Shown here piece by piece: positions 9,104-17,592 of a stretch of DNA of 64,000 nt (position 1 is the stretch's first letter; every line of letters begins with the position of its first letter). The DNA lies in NCBI GenBank assembly GCA_041538185.1, contig JBGORM010000001.1:558001-622000 (forward strand), in the 5' to 3' direction. Made by a program: the position numbers and the translations under genes. Below the pieces are notes generated by a model. That model searched no databases. It worked only from the letters and a program-made list of their open reading frames with translations, and was not told where the DNA came from. Source of the stretch: Melioribacteraceae bacterium 4301-Me (GTDB lineage: Bacteria; Bacteroidota; Ignavibacteria; Ignavibacteriales; Melioribacteraceae).

Positions 9104-9140
9104 ATAATTTTGTCCTTTAATTTTTATATGGAGATATGAA

Positions 9141-10322
9141 ATGCAAAAAGTAGTAATTGTTGCTGCTAAACGTACTCCTGTTGGGTCTTTCTTAGGAGAA
9201 CTTTCCTCATTATCTGTAACACAACTAGGTAGTATTGTAATAAAGGATATTTTAAAAACAACTAAAATCAACCCTGAAATAGTTGATGAAGTAATAATGG
9301 GTAATGTTTTATCTGCTGGTGTAGGACAAGCACCAGCAAGGCAGGCAGCATTATTTGCTGGTTTGCCTAATAAGACCGAATGCCTGACAATAAACAAAAT
9401 GTGCGGAAGTGGATTGAAAGCTGTTATGTTAGCTCATCAGGCAATTAAATGTGGTGACGCTGAAGTAGTAATTGCAGGCGGTATGGAAAGCATGTCTAAT
9501 GCACCATATTTATTAACCGAAGCAAGAAAGGGATATCGACTTGGTAATTCTAAGTTAATTGACCACATGATTGTTGATGGCTTATGGGATGTTTATAATA
9601 ATATTCACATGGGTAGCTGTGCTGAGGCATGTGCAAAAGATTTTAATTTTACTCGACAAATGGTTGATGAATTTGCGATAGAATCTTATAGAAGGGCATT
9701 AGAAGCTCAAAAGAATCATAAATTCGATGAAGAAATTACCGAAGTTGAAATTCTAACTAAAAAAGAAAAAGTTATTGTTAAAGAAGACGAAGAGCCTAAG
9801 AAAGTAAAGTTTGATAAAATCTCTTTATTAGCACCTGCATTTGAAAAGGATGGTATTGTAACTGCTGCAAATTCATCGAAGATTAATGACGGAGCAGCTG
9901 CTCTGTTAGTAATGACTGAAAAAAAAGCTAAAGAACTTGGTTTAACGCCCTTGGTTGAAATTGTAGAGCAAGCCTCTGCTGCTAAAGCACCTATTGAATT
10001 CCCAACTGCGCCAGCCGATGCAATAAGTAAAGTAATAAAAAAGGCAAATTTGAAAATTGACCAAATAGATTTATTTGAAATAAATGAAGCGTTTGCTGTA
10101 GTGTCCTTAGCTGTTAATAAATTGTTGGGTTTGGATGCAAGTAAGGTTAATGTCAATGGTGGTGCAGTTGCTCTTGGGCATCCAATTGGAGCAAGCGGAG
10201 CAAGAATTCTTACAACATTAATTTATGAGTTAAGAAGAAGGCAATTAAATTTAGGGATAGCTTCATTATGTATTGGTGGTGGTGAAGCTTCAGCGTTAAT
10301 TGTCAAAAATTACAAAGGATGA
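9141..10322 (+). CDS. Acetyl-CoA C-acetyltransferase (thiolase)
   Basis: A 393-residue thiolase II. The acylated cysteine lies in NKMCGSGLKAV (near residue 88), the catalytic His in GGAVALGHPIGASG, and the second Cys in SLCIGGGEA. It joins two acetyl-CoA into acetoacetyl-CoA, or works in reverse in beta-oxidation. The gene 10 bases downstream is a 3-hydroxybutyryl-CoA dehydrogenase, so together they convert acetyl-CoA to 3-hydroxybutyryl-CoA. Crotonase, butyryl-CoA dehydrogenase and PHB synthase genes are not visible, so the end product is undecided. A GGAGA ribosome site precedes the ATG. Confidence 0.94.
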   Translation: MQKVVIVAAKRTPVGSFLGELSSLSVTQLGSIVIKDILKTTKINPEIVDEVIMGNVLSAGVGQAPARQAALFAGLPNKTECLTINKMCGSGLKAVMLAHQAIKCGDAEVVIAGGMESMSNAPYLLTEARKGYRLGNSKLIDHMIVDGLWDVYNNIHMGSCAEACAKDFNFTRQMVDEFAIESYRRALEAQKNHKFDEEITEVEILTKKEKVIVKEDEEPKKVKFDKISLLAPAFEKDGIVTAANSSKINDGAAALLVMTEKKAKELGLTPLVEIVEQASAAKAPIEFPTAPADAISKVIKKANLKIDQIDLFEINEAFAVVSLAVNKLLGLDASKVNVNGGAVALGHPIGASGARILTTLIYELRRRQLNLGIASLCIGGGEASALIVKNYKG

Positions 10323-10332
10323 GGTTTATTCC

Positions 10333-11184
10333 ATGAATATCAAAAAAGTTGCTGTAATTGGTGCTGGTACAATGGGTAATGGTATTGCCCATGTTTTTGC
10401 ACTTAATGGATATAGTGTTCAATTAATTGATATGAGTAATTCATTATTACAAAATGCGTTAAATATTATTCAAAATAATTTAGATAGGCAGTTAAATAAA
10501 AATATTATTACCGAATCACAAAAAAAAGCTACATTAAATAACATTACACCAGTTATAGGATTAGAAAATATATTAAATGATACTGAATTAATTATAGAAG
10601 CTATTTATGAAAACAAAGAAGCTAAGTTACAAGTTTTCAAAAAATTAGAAGAAATAGTTGATAAAAATTCTATATTTGCTTCAAATACATCGTCTATTTC
10701 AATTACTGAATTGTCTTCTGTCTGCCGTGCAGAAAAATTTATAGGCATGCACTTTATGAATCCAGTGCCAGTTATGAAACTTGTTGAAATAATTCGTGGT
10801 TACAGTACATCTGAAGAGACATTCCAAACTATTAAAGAAATCGTAATTAAGATAAACAAACAACCTGTTGAGGTTAAAGATTATCCAGGATTCATATCGA
10901 ATAGAGTTCTTATGCCCATGATAAATGAAGCAATTTTTGCTTTATATGAAGGTGTAGCAAGCATTGAAGATATTGACACAGTCATGAAGTTAGGAATGAA
11001 CCATCCTATGGGACCACTAACATTAGCTGATTTTATTGGTTTAGACGTTTGCCTTAACATTATGGAAGTTCTTTACAACGGTTTTAATGATTCGAAATAT
11101 CGACCTTGTCCATTGCTTAAGAAAATGGTAGCTGCTGGCAAATTAGGCAGAAAAAGTGGCGAAGGATTTTATAAGTACAAATAA
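10333..11184 (+). CDS. hbd: 3-hydroxybutyryl-CoA dehydrogenase
   Basis: A 283-residue NAD(P)-dependent dehydrogenase. The Rossmann motif GAGTMGNGIA is at residues 10-19; the catalytic His is in IGMHFMNPVPVM, and GFISNRVLMPMINEA marks the C-terminal dimer domain. It interconverts acetoacetyl-CoA and 3-hydroxybutyryl-CoA. I choose the ATG at 10333 because AAAGGATGAGG lies just upstream and the Rossmann strand starts right after it; an upstream in-frame start at 10300 would overlap the thiolase and add 11 unconserved residues. It is co-oriented with the thiolase. Confidence 0.94.
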   Translation: MNIKKVAVIGAGTMGNGIAHVFALNGYSVQLIDMSNSLLQNALNIIQNNLDRQLNKNIITESQKKATLNNITPVIGLENILNDTELIIEAIYENKEAKLQVFKKLEEIVDKNSIFASNTSSISITELSSVCRAEKFIGMHFMNPVPVMKLVEIIRGYSTSEETFQTIKEIVIKINKQPVEVKDYPGFISNRVLMPMINEAIFALYEGVASIEDIDTVMKLGMNHPMGPLTLADFIGLDVCLNIMEVLYNGFNDSKYRPCPLLKKMVAAGKLGRKSGEGFYKYK

Positions 11185-11284
11185 ATCCCATGTTTTTTAT
11201 ACAATACTTTTGTTTTTTTTATAATATTCAAGGTTACACAAACTTTACACATAATGTATATTATGTAAACTAAAGTAAATTCTT

Positions 11285-11503
11285 CTATAAAATATGTGAC
11301 AGCTTAAGATATATGTAGAAAATAAGAATTAACATGACTAACCAATACAACGCTGTCCTTCTCTTTTGATGAACTTTTCTAACATACCTAAATTTTAATC
11401 TCTTCTTTCTTAATTCAGTTTTATCTTCTTCTGGCTTATAAAAACGTGGCTGATAGTCAAAAACTTTATGCTTAGGTCTTTTCATAAACATGTTAATACT
11501 CAA
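11285..11503 (-). CDS. Small basic single-span membrane protein
   Basis: A 72-residue protein with a strongly basic, Arg/Lys/Tyr-rich N-terminal half (PRFYKPEEDKTELRKKRLKF) and one membrane helix at about residues 53-69. The PRFYKPE...ELRKKRLKF pattern recurs, as I recall, in uncharacterised short proteins of Bacteroidota/Chlorobi, which argues for a real gene. It begins 17 bases after the ftsY stop on the same strand and probably ends that operon. Start is uncertain: TTG at 11503 has AGAG at good spacing, while ATGs at 11491 and 11485 are alternatives. Function is unknown. Confidence 0.6.
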   Translation of the reverse strand: MSINMFMKRPKHKVFDYQPRFYKPEEDKTELRKKRLKFRYVRKVHQKRRTALYWLVMLILIFYIYLKLSHIL

Positions 11504-11520
11504 ATTTGTTTCTCTTTAAG

Positions 11521-12456
11521 TCATTCAAATAATGCTGTAACAAACTCCTCAGAATTAAATTCTTGTAAATCATCAATTTTCTCACCTGTACCAAGGTATT
11601 TAACAGGTATTTTGTTTTCATGACATATTCTAAAAATGACACCGCCTTTAGCAGTTCCATCTAACTTATTAATTATTAACCCGCTTATTGAAATATACTT
11701 ACTAAATTCGGAAACTTGAGCTAATGCATTTTGACCTGTAGTTGCATCAATAACTAAAAAGGTTTCATTGGGAGCATATGGTAAAATTTTATTTATAGTT
11801 TTATTCATTTTCTGAAGTTCTTGCATTAAATTTACCTTAGTATGCAACCTTCCAGCTGTATCTAAGAGCACAATATCATAATTATTTTTTATTGCTTCTT
11901 GTATAGTTGTAAAAGCGATAGAAGAAGGATCCGCACCAGCTTTACCTTGTATGATTTCTACGTTCGCCCGTTTTGCCCATATTTCTAATTGCTCGTTTGC
12001 AGCTGCTCTAAAGGTATCCGCTGCACCTATTATTACATTATAACCTTTTATTTTGAAATTGTAAGCTAATTTACCAATAGTAGTTGTCTTACCAACGCCA
12101 TTAACTCCGCTAATCAAAATAACATAAGGCTTTTGGCTTAAATCGAACTCTTTTTCATTTTTATTGCCCGATAAAGTTAGAATCTCTGTTAATTTTGATT
12201 TGAGTAACTCTTTTATATCTTCAAAAGAAATATTTTTATTATTCTTTAAAGATGAACGCATTTTATCAATAATTGCTTCGGTTAATTCAACACCAACATC
12301 ACTGCTTATTAAAATCTCTTCGATATTTTCTAGTGCTTCTTCGGTAGTAATATCTTTTCTGTTAAATATTTCATTTATTCTGCCAATTAATTTTTCTTTA
12401 GTTCTTGCTAGTCCATTTTTAATTTTTATAAAACTCAGTGATTTTGTCAGATTCAT
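11521..12456 (-). CDS. ftsY: Signal recognition particle receptor FtsY
   Basis: A 311-residue SRP-family GTPase, the receptor that brings ribosome-SRP complexes to the membrane. The N-terminal four-helix domain is followed by the G domain with GVNGVGKTTTIGKLA, DTFRAAA, DTAGRLHTK and NKLDGTAKGG. The long acidic A domain of E. coli FtsY is missing, as in many other phyla. The start at 12456 is chosen because GTGGAG lies six bases upstream; the longer frame to 12486 would start further inside pgsA. Even so the gene overlaps the end of pgsA by 38 bases, implying coupled translation. Confidence 0.95.
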   Translation of the reverse strand: MNLTKSLSFIKIKNGLARTKEKLIGRINEIFNRKDITTEEALENIEEILISSDVGVELTEAIIDKMRSSLKNNKNISFEDIKELLKSKLTEILTLSGNKNEKEFDLSQKPYVILISGVNGVGKTTTIGKLAYNFKIKGYNVIIGAADTFRAAANEQLEIWAKRANVEIIQGKAGADPSSIAFTTIQEAIKNNYDIVLLDTAGRLHTKVNLMQELQKMNKTINKILPYAPNETFLVIDATTGQNALAQVSEFSKYISISGLIINKLDGTAKGGVIFRICHENKIPVKYLGTGEKIDDLQEFNSEEFVTALFE

Positions 12457-13015
12457 TTTTGCTCCACTTAATTGCCTCAATAGCACGGATTAAATATGCT
12501 AATACTGATATAATTGAAAACAATATGCTTAGATAAATCAAATACTTGTAAACCCATAGTTCTTTATCAATACCTAATATAATTGTCATTAACAGAAAAC
12601 CAATAATGAAAACGGTTATTTTACCAATTAAATTTGATGGCAAAACTTTCTTTAGCTTTAAGCTAAAAATAATACCACCAATCAAAATAAGTAAATCTCT
12701 TAAGAGTATTACCCAAAACAGGTAATTTGGAAGTTCATGTAATAGAAAAAGACTGAACACAATTACAAAAACTAAGACTTTATCTGCTACAGGGTCAATA
12801 ATTTTGCCAAACTCTGTTACCTCCCCTCTCTTTCTGGCTAAATAACCATCCATTACGTCAGTTATAAAAGCTATAATTAGCAAGAATACAATTAATATTC
12901 TGTAAGAATTAAATGTATTATTGTCTTTAAATAGGAATAATAATGGGAAAGCAATTAAAAGTCTTATAAAGCTTATTATATTCGAAACAGTGATTATCTT
13001 TAACTGAGGTCTCAT
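12419..13015 (-). CDS. pgsA: CDP-alcohol phosphatidyltransferase, PgsA-like
   Basis: A 198-residue integral membrane enzyme, probably CDP-diacylglycerol-glycerol-3-phosphate 3-phosphatidyltransferase, the committed step to phosphatidylglycerol. The diagnostic metal motif D-x2-D-G-x2-A-R-x8-G-x3-D-x3-D is present as DVMDGYLAR...GKIIDPVAD near residues 52-79. About five or six hydrophobic helices are seen. It starts 19 bases after purF and overlaps ftsY at its 3' end, so purF-pgsA-ftsY look like one transcript. Specificity toward glycerol-3-phosphate is inferred from size and similarity. Confidence 0.9.
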   Translation of the reverse strand: MRPQLKIITVSNIISFIRLLIAFPLLFLFKDNNTFNSYRILIVFLLIIAFITDVMDGYLARKRGEVTEFGKIIDPVADKVLVFVIVFSLFLLHELPNYLFWVILLRDLLILIGGIIFSLKLKKVLPSNLIGKITVFIIGFLLMTIILGIDKELWVYKYLIYLSILFSIISVLAYLIRAIEAIKWSKNESDKITEFYKN

Positions 13016-13034
13016 ACTTTTATACTTGACTTCA

Positions 13035-14507
13035 TTAATCTTCGTAGACTTCTTTTGATATTCCTAAATTTACTGGAACAGGATAATTCCCAGTAAAACA
13101 AGCGGTACAGAAATTCTTAGGTTGATGATCAATCATTGCTTCTAACATTTCTTCGATGCTTAAATAATGTAAGCTATCGACTTCTAAATACTTCCGAATT
13201 TCTTCGATATTACTTTTATATTTATAAGCAATTAGTTCTTCTTTAGAAGGGAAATCCATTCCGTAATAGCATGGACTAATAATAGGTGGTGATGAAATTC
13301 TAATATGAATCGATTTAGGTTTTGCTTCTTTAAGAAGTTTTACCAACTGTTTAGAAGTTGTTCCGCGCACTATTGAATCATCGACGAGAACTACCGTATT
13401 GTTTTCAAGTACGCCTTTTACAGTATTAAACTTAATACGAACACCAATTTCTCTTTTTTTCTGTCCTGGTAAAATAAAAGTTCGGCCAATATAGTGACTT
13501 CTTATTAAACCGATTTCAAGTCTTGATGGAATTCCCATTTTTAACAGCTGAGTTTGATAACCTAAAGCTGCAGTATTAGAACTGTCAGGTACACTTATCA
13601 CAATTACCTTTTCACCATCTGGGTCATAAACTGGATGTTTTTCGGCTAAAATCTTGCCTAATTTTCTTCTAAGTTTATCAACATTCGAACCAAATATTTT
13701 ACTATCAGGTCTAGAGAAATATATGTATTCAAAGATACAGTGCTTAATCTGTGTTGTGTTGTCAGAAATTCTATAGGAATTTAGGCTTAAGTTATTATCA
13801 TTCCCATGTTCAATAACGACCATTTCACCCGGTTCAACATCACGAATGTATTCAGCTGCATTGATATCAAGTGCGCAAGTTTCAGAAGTGATAATGTAGG
13901 AGCCATTTAACTTGCCAATGCATAAGGGTCGAAAACCATTTGGATCTCGTATACCAATTAATTTATCGTCAGTCAAAAGAACAATACTGTAAGCGCCTTT
14001 TACTTGACTAAATGCTTCTTTAATTTGCTCAACTTGGTTTTCTAATTTACTCCTGGCAATTAAATGCAAAATGACTTCTGTATCACTAGTAGTCTGAAAA
14101 ATAGCCCCTTCTTTTATGAGTTGTTCCCTCAATTCTTTTGCATTTGTTAAATTACCATTATGTGCTATTGCTATATTTCCTAGCCGATAATTAACAACGA
14201 AAGGCTGTATATTTTTAATTGAGTCAGATGCTCCTGTAGTAGAATACCTATTATGACCTATAGCAGAACTACCAATTAGTTTAGTCTCGAAAACTGATGA
14301 GTCAGAAAAAACTTCAGATACCAATCCTAAATTTTTGTGTACAGCAAATGTATTTTTACCATTTTTGCTTTTATAAGAACTAACGATACCAGCAGCTTCT
14401 TGTCCACGGTGTTGCAATGCATGCAATCCATAATAAGTATTAATTGCAGCAGTATTTGAACCACTGATGCCAAATATCCCGCAGTTACATTTTGGTTTAT
14501 CGGTCAT
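13035..14507 (-). CDS. purF: Amidophosphoribosyltransferase
   Basis: This enzyme catalyses the first committed step of purine synthesis, making phosphoribosylamine from PRPP and glutamine. It is a 490-residue class II glutamine amidotransferase. After a short propeptide (MTDKPKCN) comes the nucleophile Cys9 in CGIFGI. Other motifs are LGHNRYSTTG-like IGHNRYSTTG, HNGNLTNA, and the PRPP-binding loop VVLVDDSIVRGTTS. Cysteines typical of the Fe-S-containing B. subtilis-type enzyme are visible at CIFEYIYFSRPDS and near the C-terminus (NFCTACFTGNYP). A terminator and a tRNA lie upstream, so it likely has its own promoter in the 95-base gap. Confidence 0.96.
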   Translation of the reverse strand: MTDKPKCNCGIFGISGSNTAAINTYYGLHALQHRGQEAAGIVSSYKSKNGKNTFAVHKNLGLVSEVFSDSSVFETKLIGSSAIGHNRYSTTGASDSIKNIQPFVVNYRLGNIAIAHNGNLTNAKELREQLIKEGAIFQTTSDTEVILHLIARSKLENQVEQIKEAFSQVKGAYSIVLLTDDKLIGIRDPNGFRPLCIGKLNGSYIITSETCALDINAAEYIRDVEPGEMVVIEHGNDNNLSLNSYRISDNTTQIKHCIFEYIYFSRPDSKIFGSNVDKLRRKLGKILAEKHPVYDPDGEKVIVISVPDSSNTAALGYQTQLLKMGIPSRLEIGLIRSHYIGRTFILPGQKKREIGVRIKFNTVKGVLENNTVVLVDDSIVRGTTSKQLVKLLKEAKPKSIHIRISSPPIISPCYYGMDFPSKEELIAYKYKSNIEEIRKYLEVDSLHYLSIEEMLEAMIDHQPKNFCTACFTGNYPVPVNLGISKEVYED

Positions 14508-14541
14508 TTTTTAAAAAATTTTTTGTAAACGAAAATAAAAC

Positions 14542-14573
14542 AAAAAAGGCACATATCCCAATGTGCCTTTTTT
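14542..14573 (-). terminator. Rho-independent terminator after tRNA-Pro
   Basis: A perfect 13-base inverted repeat, AAAAAAGGCACAT (14542-14554) and ATGTGCCTTTTTT (14561-14573), with a six-base loop. The A and T tracts make it a terminator in either direction. Its position fits termination of the merR-tRNA transcript before purF. Confidence 0.85.
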
Positions 14574-14580
14574 AGTCTTA

Positions 14581-14596
14581 TCTACCAAAAGGTAGA
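14581..14596 (-). other. Hairpin just 3' of tRNA-Pro
   Basis: TCTACC-AAAA-GGTAGA forms a perfect six-base stem seven bases beyond the tRNA 3' end. It may be part of the tRNA trailer and guide or limit 3' processing. No function can be proved from sequence. Confidence 0.5.
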
Positions 14597-14602
14597 CATA
14601 TG

Positions 14603-14677
<75 letters not shown>

Positions 14678-14678
14678 T

Positions 14679-15047
14679 CTACAGCAATGATTTTAATTCA
14701 ATTAAAAAACTTCTTATTTCTTCTAAGTCTGTTTTAAGAGAACGTGGTTCTTTATTTTGCTCTGCTTCTTCTTGCTCCTTTTTGTCTGTTGAAAATACCT
14801 CACCAGTTGAGTTCAGTATTTTTTTAGCACCTTCAATAGTATATTTTTCTTCCCTCAGGAGTTTTTTAATCTGTAAAATTAATTTAATATCCTTATTAGT
14901 GTATATTCTATTACCTGCTCTGTTTTTGCCTGGCTTTAACTGGTCAAATTCTGTTTCCCAATACCTTAGAATATATTGTTCAAGACCAGTAAGTTTGCTT
15001 ACTTCACTAATTGAGTAATACAGTTTTTTTAATCCAAAATCTTTCAT
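14679..15047 (-). CDS. MerR-family transcriptional regulator
   Basis: A 122-residue regulator with an N-terminal MerR winged helix (YYSISEVSKLTGLEQYILRYWETEF, read as SISEVSKLTG and ILRYWETEF, then RIYTNKDIKLILQIKKLL). A short helical C-terminal part (KTDLEEIRSFLIELKSLL) probably dimerises. There is no cysteine cluster or drug-binding domain, so it is not a metal or multidrug sensor of the classical kind. The related single-domain MerR proteins of Bacteroidota are mostly uncharacterised. An eight-base palindrome 17 bases before the start may be its own operator. The stop codon directly abuts tRNA-Pro. Confidence 0.85.
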   Translation of the reverse strand: MKDFGLKKLYYSISEVSKLTGLEQYILRYWETEFDQLKPGKNRAGNRIYTNKDIKLILQIKKLLREEKYTIEGAKKILNSTGEVFSTDKKEQEEAEQNKEPRSLKTDLEEIRSFLIELKSLL

Positions 15048-15063
15048 AATATTAGCTCAAATG

Positions 15064-15085
15064 TTACTTAATAAAAGTTAAGTAA
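15064..15085. promoter_or_regulatory. Palindrome upstream of merR, possible operator
   Basis: TTACTTAA (15064-15071) and TTAAGTAA (15078-15085) are perfect inverted arms around six bases, placed 17-38 bases before the MerR start codon. No T-tract follows on the minus strand, so it is a poor terminator for aroQ. MerR proteins bind such dyads, so autoregulation is a reasonable guess. Confidence 0.4.
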
Positions 15086-15222
15086 TGTTAGTAAAATAAG
15101 CAAGATTATCGATGTACTTAAATTGCTAATTGAGACTTATTAACAACTTATTTTTTTAGCTATTATTCAAAAATCTAAATTCAACAAATAACTGCAAATA
15201 TAGTATTCAATAGATATTTTTC

Positions 15223-15651
15223 TTATGCATTAATTATTTTCTTAAGTAAAAACACTGCAGCCAAGTAACTGTTAGCTTGAAACCCTGAAATATAGCCATT
15301 GCATTTAGAAGCGGTTAACAACTTTTGCCTAAAGTCTTCACGCGATGATAAATTTGATAAATGAACTTCAATTTTAGGTAGGTTACAAATTTCTAAAGCA
15401 TCTCTAATTGCAACTGAAGTATGAGCATAACCGCCGGGGTTAATTATTAAGCCATCAAATTTTTTTTCAGATTGTTGTATTGAGTTAATGATATCACCTT
15501 CAGAATTACTTTGAATAAATTCAAATTCAATATCAGGAAATTCTTTGCGGACCTCAGTTTCTATTTTTTCTAAGTTTATTTTACCATATATGTCAGGATT
15601 TCGTTTATCTAATAAATTTAAATTAGGTCCATTAATTACTAATATTTTCAC
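15223..15651 (-). CDS. aroQ: 3-dehydroquinate dehydratase, type II
   Basis: A 142-residue shikimate-pathway enzyme that dehydrates 3-dehydroquinate. Family signatures are ILVINGPNLNLLDKRNPDIYG (read as INGPNLNLL and PDIYG with the catalytic Tyr), INPGGYAHTSVAIRDAL (Asn and His), and EVHLSNLSSREDFR; the end shows GYISGFQANSYLAAV. The usual loop Arg/Glu is here RNPDIYG. It overlaps the preceding unknown gene by four bases, so the three genes 16432-15223 form a tight operon. Confidence 0.95.
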   Translation of the reverse strand: MKILVINGPNLNLLDKRNPDIYGKINLEKIETEVRKEFPDIEFEFIQSNSEGDIINSIQQSEKKFDGLIINPGGYAHTSVAIRDALEICNLPKIEVHLSNLSSREDFRQKLLTASKCNGYISGFQANSYLAAVFLLKKIINA

Positions 15652-15920
15652 GTATTATCTCCCATTTCTTCTATTATTTCTCGAAGTTTTGGAGGCAAAT
15701 AAATTTTGTCAACCCCAAGTTCGTTCAATGCAGCAGCTAATGTCATAACTTTCCTTTGTGTATTACTCAATTTATTGATTACAATCATTTTGTTTTCTTT
15801 GATAATGCAGTATCCGCCTTTAAAATCTCCCCTTTCGAACCTAACTATTGCTCCCATTTCTTTGGCTAATGATTTTAAATCTTGCAATATGTTTTCAAAC
15901 TCTTTTTCTTTAATCTTCAT
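15648..15920 (-). CDS. Conserved small protein of unknown function
   Basis: A 90-residue soluble protein, mixed alpha/beta: an N-terminal helix (EKEFENILQDLKSLAKEMG), a beta-hairpin containing VRFERGDFKGGYCIIKENK, then KMIVINKLSNTQRKVMTLAAAL and a C-terminal KIYLPPKLREIIEEMG. It overlaps aroQ and the next unknown gene by four bases each. I recall similar short proteins beside aroQ in Bacteroidota/Chlorobi but know no assigned function. Nothing in it suggests an enzyme active site. Confidence 0.65.
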   Translation of the reverse strand: MKIKEKEFENILQDLKSLAKEMGAIVRFERGDFKGGYCIIKENKMIVINKLSNTQRKVMTLAAALNELGVDKIYLPPKLREIIEEMGDNT

Positions 15921-16432
15921 AGCGTTTTACGAAATGGTTTAAAGAGAAACAAACTTAATGCAGCAAAATAAGCGAATACTTCAATTAAAGGAAAGCTTCC
16001 TAATTTTATTATTCTTTGTCGTAAAATTTCTATTATTTCATTGACATTATAATTATTAGATAGCACTTTAATGACAAAATTATAATCCAATTTGGAAAGA
16101 TAAACTTCAAAAGGTAAGGTAATAAGAATGATGACTGTTATAATAAAAAGCCATCCTTCGTTTTTGAGATTAAATTTAGAAGTAACAAGAAATACTAAAA
16201 AACATATAAGAGATGCAGCGTATGTTATTAAATTATAAATAATTAGTGGTAATAGTAAACTCATAGCTTGAGATAATTCTGATACTTGAAAATAACTTTT
16301 TAATGCCATTGTTTCTGGTTCAAACAGGCGAAATATTGTTAATAGTTTTCCTACGTAACCGCCAATCCAAAGACAAAAAGATAAAGCAGTTAAGTAATAG
16401 AAAATTTTTGCGGTTATTTTAAGGTCATTCAT
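15917..16432 (-). CDS. Four-span membrane protein of unknown function
   Basis: A 171-residue integral membrane protein with hydrophobic helices at about residues 8-28, 55-83, 92-112 and 145-165, separated by a polar loop at 113-142. It resembles DUF4149-like small membrane proteins in layout (aromatic first helix with WIGGYVGKLL), but I do not claim that family. It is the first gene of the operon leading to aroQ. Only 34 bases separate its start from the divergent Ppx/GppA gene, so the two promoters must overlap or be very compact. Confidence 0.65.
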   Translation of the reverse strand: MNDLKITAKIFYYLTALSFCLWIGGYVGKLLTIFRLFEPETMALKSYFQVSELSQAMSLLLPLIIYNLITYAASLICFLVFLVTSKFNLKNEGWLFIITVIILITLPFEVYLSKLDYNFVIKVLSNNYNVNEIIEILRQRIIKLGSFPLIEVFAYFAALSLFLFKPFRKTL

Positions 16433-16466
16433 ATTAAATTTGTTTTTGAAAAAATAGGAAAAAAAA

Positions 16467-17408
16467 ATGATTGTTGCTTCAATTGATATAGGTTCGAATA
16501 CCGTCTTGCTTTTAATTGCTAAATTAGAACTTGATAGTCAACCTTTTCTTATTCCTATTGCTAATTATTATAGAATACCTCGAATTAGTAAAGAAATTGA
16601 TGCAAATGGAATAATTCAAGATGCTGCCGTTAACAGACTTATTGATGTCTTAAGAGAATATGCTATTATTATTAAAAATCATAAATGTGAAAAGGTAGTT
16701 GTTACTGGAACTTTTGCATTAAGAATTGCTGCCAATTCTTCTGCAATATTACAGAAAGTAAAAGAGTTATTCGGGTGGGATGTAATAATTATTTCAGGAG
16801 ATGAAGAAGCAAAGCTTTCTTTTTTAGGTGCAGCCTTCCCTTTTCAGAATGATAAATTTATAAATGTTATCGATATTGGTGGAGGAAGCACAGAGATAAT
16901 TTGTGGAAATAGAGAAAAAATTCTATACAAGAAAAGTTTTAATATTGGGGTTGTGACTCTAACTGAAAAGTTCATAGATAAGTATACATTAAAATTAGAT
17001 TATTATTTAATGGAAGAATACGTTAAAAATTTCTTGAAATTAGATTCCCTAAAAGTTTTTAAAAGCAGTGCTAAAACATTAGCTGTAGCCGGCACACCGA
17101 CAACTTTGTCTGCCATTAAACAGAATTTAAGAGTACACATAGAGAGCAAAATTGAAGGATCAACGTTAACCATTAATGATATAATTAGTATAGTAGAAAC
17201 ATTAAAAGATCTGACACCAAAAGAAATAAAAAATAAATTTGGGGAAGTTGTCAATGGCAGAGAGGATGTTTTATTAACTGGTGCAATTATTTTAAAATCT
17301 TCTATGAACTTACTGAGAATCCAAAAAATTTATGTGAGTACGAGAGGATTAAGATACGGTACAATTATAAAATATTTTTTGGGGATTGATGTAACTAAAG
17401 TGGGTTAA
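16467..17408 (+). CDS. ppx: Ppx/GppA phosphatase family protein
   Basis: A 313-residue ASKHA-fold protein of the exopolyphosphatase/guanosine pentaphosphatase family. The two phosphate motifs are visible as ASIDIGSNTVLLLIAK at the N-terminus and NVIDIGGGSTEII near residue 135; AVAGTPTTLSAI and the ending STRGLRYG are also typical. Only the catalytic core is present; the C-terminal HD-like domain of long Ppx is absent. It may hydrolyse polyphosphate or pppGpp, and short forms often prefer one of these, but sequence alone does not say which. It stands alone on the + strand. Confidence 0.88.
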   Translation: MIVASIDIGSNTVLLLIAKLELDSQPFLIPIANYYRIPRISKEIDANGIIQDAAVNRLIDVLREYAIIIKNHKCEKVVVTGTFALRIAANSSAILQKVKELFGWDVIIISGDEEAKLSFLGAAFPFQNDKFINVIDIGGGSTEIICGNREKILYKKSFNIGVVTLTEKFIDKYTLKLDYYLMEEYVKNFLKLDSLKVFKSSAKTLAVAGTPTTLSAIKQNLRVHIESKIEGSTLTINDIISIVETLKDLTPKEIKNKFGEVVNGREDVLLTGAIILKSSMNLLRIQKIYVSTRGLRYGTIIKYFLGIDVTKVG

Positions 17409-17459
17409 ATAAGTTAGATGAGTAGTAATAATAACTATTATGCCATACCACAACATAGT

Positions 17460-17494
17460 GAATTCTCAGCACGAAGTGCTGGATTCGCATAAAA
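17460..17494 (+). repeat. GAATTC-flanked hairpin repeat, copy 1
   Basis: The core is CAGCAC-GAA-GTGCTG, a perfect six-base stem with a three-base loop, flanked by GAATTCT on the left and GATTCGCATAAAA on the right. The same layout recurs at 47496, 48353, 48421 and 48468. It lies between the convergent ppx and Yip1-like genes. Confidence 0.6.
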
Positions 17495-17592
17495 CATCCA
17501 CAGCTTGTCGGAGCTAACCCTTACATGTAAGCCAATGACAAGCAGTGGCTTAGTTATCGAAATCCATTTCAATGAATTTTTTGGGTTTAAGC

